This document shows positions 1-5,600 of a stretch of 9,633 bases of DNA, piece by piece. Positions within the stretch are counted from its first letter, which is position 1. Each line of letters starts with the position of its first letter. This stretch comes from CAWVWF01 sp963933885. GTDB lineage: Bacteria; Bacteroidota; Bacteroidia; Flavobacteriales_C; GCA-002722245. The DNA is taken from positions 1 to 9,633 of the forward strand of contig CAWVWF010000139.1 of NCBI GenBank assembly GCA_963933885.1, written 5' to 3'. Below the pieces are notes generated by a model. The model saw nothing but the letters and a program-made list of their open reading frames with translations. It was not told where the DNA came from and did no database searches. A program made the translations under genes and the position numbers.

Positions 1-555
1 TCGAATGCGACTTAAACTTTCTTGTGTTATACCGAGATAAGAGGCAATATGATAATTTCTTGTATACTGTTCTATATCTGGATATTGCTCAATAAACAAA
101 TTATACCTTTCTGGTGCCGTTAGCTGGAGCTGATTTAAAATTCGCTTATGTAAACTAACTACATGTCGTTCTAAAATATATCTTTGAAAGGGTTCGTATT
201 CAGGGAATTGATCAAGTATATCATTAAGTTCTTTCGCATTAAACTCAATTACTTTAGATTCTTTGAGACATTCTACTGTAAGTGTAGCTGGTTCATTATT
301 ATGAATAGCTATATAATCACTAATCCACCAATTTTTAACTGCAAATTGTAAGGTGTGTTCTTTTCCACTTTTATCGGCACAATAAGATCTTAAGCAACCA
401 TCTGTAACAAAATAGACCTTCTTTACCGTTTGACCTTGACGAATAAGTACAGTTCCTTTTGGAATTATTTTCGCTTTCGAAATTGAATACAGGTATTGCT
501 CTGCTTCAATACTAAGATTGATGGTGTCTTTTATTTTTTTGATTAGTTGTTCCAA
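1..555 (-). CDS. Crp/Fnr-family transcriptional regulator, C-terminus cut by window edge
   Basis: This 185-codon open frame runs off the left edge. Residues about 20-115 form a cyclic-nucleotide-binding-like beta-roll, including the stretch VYFVTDGCLRSYCADKSGKE and then the WWISDY motif usual in Bacteroidota members. A linking helix follows (about 120-145). The HTH begins near residue 168 and its recognition helix, TQESLSRIR, lies at the edge, so only a few C-terminal residues should be missing. The family binds DNA as a dimer; the ligand is unknown and no classic cAMP phosphate-binding motif is evident. The frame contains no ATG. An in-frame TAA lies two codons upstream of TTG at 555-553, so TTG is the only plausible full-length start. 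An out-of-frame ATG 31 nt upstream carries the same following bases (see findings). It is divergent from the channel gene, with 346 bp between them. Family assignment is firm; target genes are unknown. Confidence 0.9.
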   Translation of the reverse strand, partial: MEQLIKKIKDTINLSIEAEQYLYSISKAKIIPKGTVLIRQGQTVKKVYFVTDGCLRSYCADKSGKEHTLQFAVKNWWISDYIAIHNNEPATLTVECLKESKVIEFNAKELNDILDQFPEYEPFQRYILERHVVSLHKRILNQLQLTAPERYNLFIEQYPDIEQYTRNYHIASYLGITQESLSRIR

Positions 556-690
556 GTTTTATATTGAGGGATTACACTTGTTCCATGGTTATCAAACAGC
601 ATGGTGTAATTTATATTCCTGGTAAATCTACAAATTAATTAAGACAGTTTTTAATTTTAAAAAATGTCATTCGGTTAGTCTTAAGCCATG

Positions 691-704
691 ATTTCTATAG
701 AAAT
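691..704. promoter_or_regulatory. 14-bp perfect palindrome, possible operator
   Basis: ATTTCTATAGAAAT is a perfect two-fold palindrome in the divergent spacer. It is followed nine bases later by CCATATTATGG (713-723), an interrupted palindrome with 5-bp arms. Dimeric regulators such as Crp/Fnr proteins bind two-fold symmetric sites, so autoregulation or control of the channel gene is possible. It does not resemble the E. coli CRP consensus, and chance is a real alternative in AT-rich DNA. Confidence 0.25.
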
Positions 705-779
705 ACTTGTTTCCATATTATGGTAACGACTACTAATTTATAATCCAAACTAAGTAACAGGTTTAAAACAATTTGAGAA

Positions 780-854
780 ATGAAAACAATCACTTTCATC
801 TCCAAAGTAACAAACAGACATAAATTAGAAACTGCAAATTATTCCCGAATTTAA
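780..854 (+). CDS. Possible 24-residue peptide ORF, MKTIT type
   Basis: ATG at 780 opens a 24-codon frame (MKTITFISKVTNRHKLETAN, then YSRI) closed by TAA at 852-854, 47 bp before the channel start. It has no recognisable domain and no hydrophobic signal. Its only support is that a second short ORF at 2446 begins with the same five residues and nearly the same 17 bases, also ahead of an exported-protein gene. It could be a leader peptide, a small protein, or chance. Treat it as tentative. Confidence 0.2.
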   Translation: MKTITFISKVTNRHKLETANYSRI

Positions 855-901
855 ATACACTTATTTTTAAGAAGTTAAGTGAACAATACTATCTTTAAGC
901 C

Positions 902-1981
902 ATGAAAAAAGTTGTATTCCGCTTAATTAGTATCCTCTTTATTTTTATATTTAGTACGCAAATTACGGAAGCAAAAGACACCTTGAGATTAGGCTTTTTT
1001 GAAACACCACCATTTGTAATGAAATCTGATAAAGGTTTAGATGGTGTTAGTTATTGGTTATGGAATAAAATTAATGAAGACAATTCCTTTACTTCTGAAT
1101 TTATTAAAGCTCCTCTTGACACGTTAATTGAAGAACTCGCTAAAAACAATTTAGACATTAGTCTTACGCCCTTAACAATTACTAGTGAACGAAATGAACG
1201 AATAGATTTCTCTACGCCTTACTATATATCCAACTCTAGTATTTTAGTCCTTCAACAATCTTTTCTAGAAAACAGTCTTCAGTTTATTCTTTCTTTTTTC
1301 TCGGTTAGACTTATAAAAGTAGTTGGTGCCTTATTCGCTGTTATTTTATTCTTTGGGTTTTTGGTTTGGCTTTTCGAACGAAAAGAAGATACTGATCAAT
1401 TCACTAACAACCGGAAGGGAATCTGGAACGGCGTATGGTGGTCTGCAGTAACAATGACAACCGTTGGTTATGGTGATAAATCCCCTACAAGTATTGGGGG
1501 AAGAATTGTAGCCCTAATCTGGATGTTTACAGCAATCATCATCATCTCTGGTTTCACGGCCAGTATTGCATCTTCCTTAACCGTTAACCAAACCAGTTGG
1601 GACCAAAGTCATATTTCCGAGTTAAAGCACAAAAAACTAGGAACAGTTAACCAATCAGCAACATCTAACTGGTTAACCAAAAACTTTTTCAGACAAGTTG
1701 TTCGATATGATCAAATAAGCGATGCTATAATAGCGCTAGAAAACGGTGATATCGATGCTATTGCATATGATGAACCTACACTACAAAGAATTGCTTTACA
1801 TGAAAACAATTATACATTAGAGCTTCTTCCAATAAAATACAACACACAAATGTTAGCTTTCGGGTTCTCAGAAAAATTACCCCTCAAAACAAAGAAATTC
1901 ATAAACGATAGAATCATTTCAATTATAGAAAGCTATGAATGGAAAGTAGCTTTAACGGAATATGAGTTGAACAAAGATTAA
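902..1981 (+). CDS. GluR0-type ionotropic glutamate receptor-like K+ channel with periplasmic binding domain
   Basis: This 359-residue protein has the layout of prokaryotic ionotropic glutamate receptors: a solute-binding domain (SBP_bac_3 type) split by a channel. Residues 1-24 are a signal peptide and 25-120 are lobe S1. TM1 is about 136-158, a pore helix runs through 174-186, and the selectivity filter TVGYGD is at 187-192. TM2 is about 201-224, and lobe S2 about 235-355. The filter matches K+ channels, as in Synechocystis GluR0. In S1, PLTITSERNERIDFSTPYY (90-108) aligns without gaps to the GluA2 segment carrying Arg485, making Arg97 the likely ligand-carboxylate contact. In S2, GTVNQSAT (247-254) and Asp290 in AYDEPT fit the other ligand-contact sites. 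The likely role is a ligand-gated, presumably tetrameric, inner-membrane K+ channel with its sensor in the periplasm. The ligand is unproven. The ATG start is followed directly by a normal signal peptide. It stands alone. Confidence 0.92.
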   Translation: MKKVVFRLISILFIFIFSTQITEAKDTLRLGFFETPPFVMKSDKGLDGVSYWLWNKINEDNSFTSEFIKAPLDTLIEELAKNNLDISLTPLTITSERNERIDFSTPYYISNSSILVLQQSFLENSLQFILSFFSVRLIKVVGALFAVILFFGFLVWLFERKEDTDQFTNNRKGIWNGVWWSAVTMTTVGYGDKSPTSIGGRIVALIWMFTAIIIISGFTASIASSLTVNQTSWDQSHISELKHKKLGTVNQSATSNWLTKNFFRQVVRYDQISDAIIALENGDIDAIAYDEPTLQRIALHENNYTLELLPIKYNTQMLAFGFSEKLPLKTKKFINDRIISIIESYEWKVALTEYELNKD

Positions 1982-1988
1982 TAGTATT

Positions 1989-2069
1989 CTCGCGCGCATG
2001 TTCCGAAGGACATACGTGTGTATCGAACTCAGCGTCTTCAGACGCGACACATCAACAACACCAAATTAC
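1989..2069 (+). repeat. Hairpin repeat A, copy 1
   Basis: This 81-bp unit starts seven bases after the channel stop codon and is repeated directly at 2176-2256 with 79 of 81 bases identical. It holds two hairpins. The first is built on GCATGTTCC-GAA-GGACAT (1996-2013), with one bulged T. The second, GCGTC-TTCA-GACGC, spans 2032-2045. In this copy an A at 2014 removes a closing pair of the first hairpin that copy 2 retains. It is GC-rich compared with its surroundings. It resembles a REP-type palindromic repeat. It may also protect or end the channel mRNA, though no T-tract follows. Confidence 0.8.
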
Positions 2070-2070
2070 C

Positions 2071-2170
2071 TTACGCTGGCGCAAGGCTGTGCCTTGTGCC
2101 CCACACAGTAACCACAACGGATCAACTTGGTGGAACCTCCCCACATAAGGCACAGCCTTGCCAAAAAAAA
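2071..2170 (+). repeat. REPIN-like repeat B, copy 1, lying between two A repeats
   Basis: The left mini-hairpin GCAAGGC-TGT-GCCTT (2081-2095) can extend to about 10 bp with its flanks. The right mini-hairpin AAGGC-ACA-GCCTTGC is at 2147-2161. The two are perfect 15-bp inverted repeats of one another, so the unit can fold either as two small hairpins or as one long one. The inner spacer holds CCCCACACAGTAACCACAAC, shared with the other copies. The unit ends in a run of A and lacks the C repeat that follows copies 2 and 3. Two inverted REPs with a spacer is the published REPIN layout. Confidence 0.8.
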
Positions 2171-2175
2171 ACTAC

Positions 2176-2256
2176 CTCGCGCGCATGTTCCGAAGGACAT
2201 GCGTGTGTATCGAACTCAGCGTCTTCAGACGCGACACATCAACAACACTAAATTAC
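2176..2256 (+). repeat. Hairpin repeat A, copy 2
   Basis: This direct copy of 1989-2069 differs at two positions. Its first hairpin is better paired (GCGCATG...CATGCGTG) because it carries G where copy 1 has A. The second hairpin (GCGTC-TTCA-GACGC) is identical. Copies 1 and 2 bracket B copy 1 in an A-B-A arrangement. An open frame of 77 codons crosses this area but is made of repeat sequence. Confidence 0.8.
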
Positions 2257-2333
2257 AATATTAAAACGTGTTACAATATCACATCAACACCAATTCAATC
2301 AATCAACTAGCAAAACAAACCATCAATTTAAAA

Positions 2334-2388
2334 CGTGTCTGAAGACACGATTCTAACTACACACGCATGTCCTTCGGAACATGCACAC
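2334..2388 (-). repeat. Diverged inverted copy of hairpin repeat A (copy 3)
   Basis: Read on the minus strand, this has the two A hairpins in the same order: GCATGTTCCGAAGGACATGC (complement of 2365-2384) followed by GTGTC-TTCA-GACAC (within 2334-2349). The DNA between the hairpins has diverged from copies 1 and 2. The second stem differs from theirs by a C-to-T on one side and a matching G-to-A on the other, so pairing is kept. About 77 bp of AT-rich DNA without a gene separates it from copy 2; that stretch holds only short repeats such as TTACAATAT at 2253 and 2271. Confidence 0.75.
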
Positions 2389-2445
2389 TAGGAAATAGGA
2401 CAAACTATCAGAAACCATCGATTACTAATCGAAAAAATATGATAA

Positions 2446-2523
2446 ATGAAAACAATTACTTCCACCGTTTCCAATTTTAACTTATATTCGCCCAAGGCTT
2501 CAGCTAGCTTAAAAACCAGCTAA
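2446..2523 (+). CDS. Possible 25-residue peptide ORF, MKTIT type
   Basis: ATG at 2446 opens a 25-codon frame (MKTITSTVSNFNLYSPKASA, then SLKTS) ending in TAA at 2521-2523. It shares its first five residues with the 780-854 ORF. A small hairpin (CGATT-ACT-AATCG, 2419-2431) precedes it. A run of ten T (2532-2541) follows a weak TAGCT/AGCTA stem, which could be a terminator. Ser, Lys and Asn are frequent and there is no hydrophobic segment. It may be a leader ahead of the giant-protein gene, an independent small protein, or chance. Confidence 0.25.
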   Translation: MKTITSTVSNFNLYSPKASASLKTS

Positions 2524-2552
2524 AACCAATGTTTTTTTTTTAAATCGCACCA

Positions 2553-2603
2553 TTAAATGAATTGTATATCAATTACTAGAAATTGTATATCCAATTCATT
2601 AAA
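2553..2603. promoter_or_regulatory. Operator-like repeat cluster upstream of the giant surface-protein gene
   Basis: The 11-mer AATTGTATATC occurs at 2560-2570 and again at 2581-2591, exactly 21 bp apart, or two helical turns. The pair sits inside an inverted repeat: TTAAATGAATTG (2553-2564) and CAATTCATTAA (2592-2602), which match with one bulged A. It lies 34-84 bp before the preferred ATG. Same-face spacing suggests cooperative binding of a regulator. No Bacteroidota -7 box is clear here. Function is inferred only. Confidence 0.35.
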
Positions 2604-2636
2604 GAAAACCGATTTTTAAATACGACAAATACCAAT

Positions 2637-5600
2637 ATGATCCGACCGAATAAAACCTCAAATAAATTTACGCAACAGCCACTTCTGGTTTTGTTGCTTT
2701 TACTTTTTACATTTTCCGTTTCCGCGCAATCTCCTGGTGGAGTTTCCGGGAATAATTTGCTTTGGATGAAAGCCGATACCGAAACTTATGAAGACGCTTC
2801 TCCAGGTACCGATGCAACGGAGGATACAGATGATGTTCTTCAATGGCACGATCAATCAGGAAACAGTCATGATGCAATTTATGCAACAGGTTCTTATCCT
2901 CATTATGATGAGGATGCTTTTAACTTTAATCCAGGCCTAGTTTTTACTCAATCAAGTAGCGAATATCTACAAATTGAGAATGGAATATTTGATGGGAATA
3001 CATTAACCGGTGTATCAGCATATGTAGTGACCAGTCATAGTACGGCTACACACGGTGCAGTTTTTAATGAACCATTGTTAAATACTGAAGATATCTTTTT
3101 TCTTGCACCCTGGTCTACAGATGATATTTTTTGGCAAGTAGGAAACGCTACTGTTGGTAGTGGTCGAGCTACTGATGCGACTTGGGAAGCTTCATCTGAT
3201 GAAACCCAATATATATGGAGTATGGGAAATAACTCCAGTAACGCTACCTCGGCAGGAGAAGAACAATATATTAGGCTAGATGGACATATTGTAGACACAC
3301 AAGATGGTTACGACGCTTCGGCTGTAGGTAATAGCGATCACTTTTATATAGGTAAATGGGAAACTAGTACATCTGAATTTAATGGTACGATAGCCGAGTT
3401 AATTGTTTATGACAAAATACTTTCGGCAACCGAAGAAATTCAAGTTCAATCCTACCTTGCCCTTAAATACGGAATTACTTTAAACGACGATGCCGATAAC
3501 GATGCCTCATTCGGAGATGTTGTTACAGGAACTTTACACGAAGGAGATTACCTTGCTGCCGATGGTACAACCGAAATTTGGGATTACGATAACGATAAAT
3601 TGTTTCACTTCGATGTAGCCGGAATTGGTGCCGATGCAACTTCAGGATTAGATCAAAGAATATCTAAATCTCGTAACTCCGATGCCATTGTAACCATGTG
3701 TACAGAAGCCATTGGAACTTTAAACTCTGGTATTGGAACTGCCCTTACTGATGATGCCTACTTACTTTGGGGAAACAACAACGCAACATCTTCTGCTGGG
3801 GACGATTTACCAACTGGTTATACCGGTAGGTTACAAAAAGAATGGATAGTTAAAATGACGGGGACGGTTTCCAATGTACATGTTGAGTTTGATATTGCCG
3901 ATTTAGGTTTAGCGGGTGACGCAGCGGGAGATTTTTATTTGTTAACAGATGCCGATGGAGATTTTACTGCCAGTGCAACTGCAACAGTAGCAACAAGTTT
4001 TTCTGGAAATAAAGTAACTTTTGATGATTTTAACTTTACAGATGGACAGATTTTTACATTAGCAACCACTCAAGCGGCTCCTGGAGGAGTTTCATCTAAC
4101 ATAAGAGCCTGGTTAAAATCAGATGGTGAAGCATATAGTGATGCAGGATCTACCCTTAATACCAACGCCACTGAAGTGCAAGAATGGCATGATGAATCAG
4201 GATATAGCAGAGACTTTACTGATAATGCCGGAACAGGGCCAGATTGGGATGAAGATGCTATTAACTTTAACCCCGGAGTGGACTTTGTAAGTGGAAGTTC
4301 CGAAAACTTGGAACTATCTGGTGGTTTAATGCCAACTACAGATATATTTGACATGAATTGTTATGCTGTTTTTAAAACAGATATTGATCAACAACAATCG
4401 CTCTTTTGGGAGGATTGTGTAAGTTCCGACTTTTATGTTTTACATGTGTGGAATGATGAAGATTTTTATCTTTATGTAGGAAATATTACCGATGGTCAAG
4501 GGTTGAGCAGAGTTGATTGGGGAGGCACCTATGGAACCTACCATATAGGGGCCTTCACTGCTGATGAAACTACAACTACTCCAAGTGGAAATAAGCGACA
4601 AATAATGCTTGATAATACCTCCCTGGAGGTAGGGAATCCAAGTGCCAATCACAGTGCTACTGGAGAAAATGAAACGTTTTATTTAGGATCACAGGTGAAT
4701 ACCAACTATTTTGATGGTACGTTAGCTGAAATCATTTGGTACGATGATGCCTTAACCGAAACGGAGGAAGATAAAGTTCAAAGTTACTTGGCCGTTAAGT
4801 ATGGAATTACATTAGCAGCAGAGGATTATACCGCTTCTGACGGAACGGTTATTTGGGATTACTCAGCCAATACAGCTCACCACTTCGACATCGCTGGACT
4901 AGGGCGCGATAATGTTTCTGGACTTCACCAAAAGATTTCAAAATCCAATAGTACAGATGCTATTGTAACCATGTGTACCGAAGCAATAGGATCAACCAAT
5001 GCAGGAATCTCAACAACTTTAACCAACGATGCTTATTTACTTTGGGGAAATAACAACGCCACTACACCTGCTGGTGACGATTTACCATCAGGTTATTATG
5101 GAAGGTTAGATAAAGAATGGGTAGTAGAAATGACAGGAACAGTTTCTAATGTTCATGTGGAGTTTGATATTTCGAGTGATATTTTACACTTGGCTGGAGA
5201 TGCAGCCGGTGATTTCTTCATACTTACAGATGCCGATGGAGATTTTACTTCTGGGGCAACAGCTACTGCGGCAAGTTCTTTTGCAGCCAACAAAGTTACT
5301 TTTAACGATATCAATTTTACCGATGGACATTTTTTCACCTTAGCTACTCAACAAGGAGGTCCAGGAGGAGTTTCATCTCATTTACAGGTTTGGTTAAAGG
5401 CCGATGCTGAAGCGTATAGTGATGCGGGATCAACCCTTAACACCAACGCCACTGAAGTTCAAGAATGGCATGATCAATCTGGAGGGACGTATGATTTTAC
5501 GGACAATGCAGGTGTTGGACCAGATTGGGATGAAGATGCTTTAAACTTTAATCCAGGGGTTGATTTTGTAAGTGCGAGTTCAGAGAACTTAGAATTATCC

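Larger units (their letters stand above)
556..901. other. Divergent intergenic region between crp-like and channel genes
   Basis: This AT-rich spacer must hold promoters for both divergent genes. I see no clean Bacteroidota promoter (TTTG, then TAnnTTTG). The nearest plus-strand candidate is TTG at 708-710 with a poor TAATTTAT-like box at 734-741. The ten bases TTAAGCCATG occur twice, at 681-690 and 896-905, the second covering the channel start codon. A 14-bp perfect palindrome and a 24-codon ORF are listed separately. No RNA gene is recognisable. Confidence 0.6.

Noticed and set aside
2018..2251. Plus-strand open frame of 77 codons
   Set aside because: It consists of the A-B-A repeat block, and the start and end of its translation repeat each other because of the duplicated 81-bp unit. 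No protein family resembles it.
1989..2256. CRISPR array or intrinsic terminator
   Set aside because: There are only two direct units with no regular spacers and no cas genes. The hairpins are not followed by a T-tract on the plus strand, so a Rho-independent terminator cannot be claimed.
2583..2636. Upstream TTG start for the giant protein, adding 18 residues
   Set aside because: It would bury the signal peptide behind a polar extension and overlaps the operator-like repeats. ATG 2637 gives a normal signal peptide.
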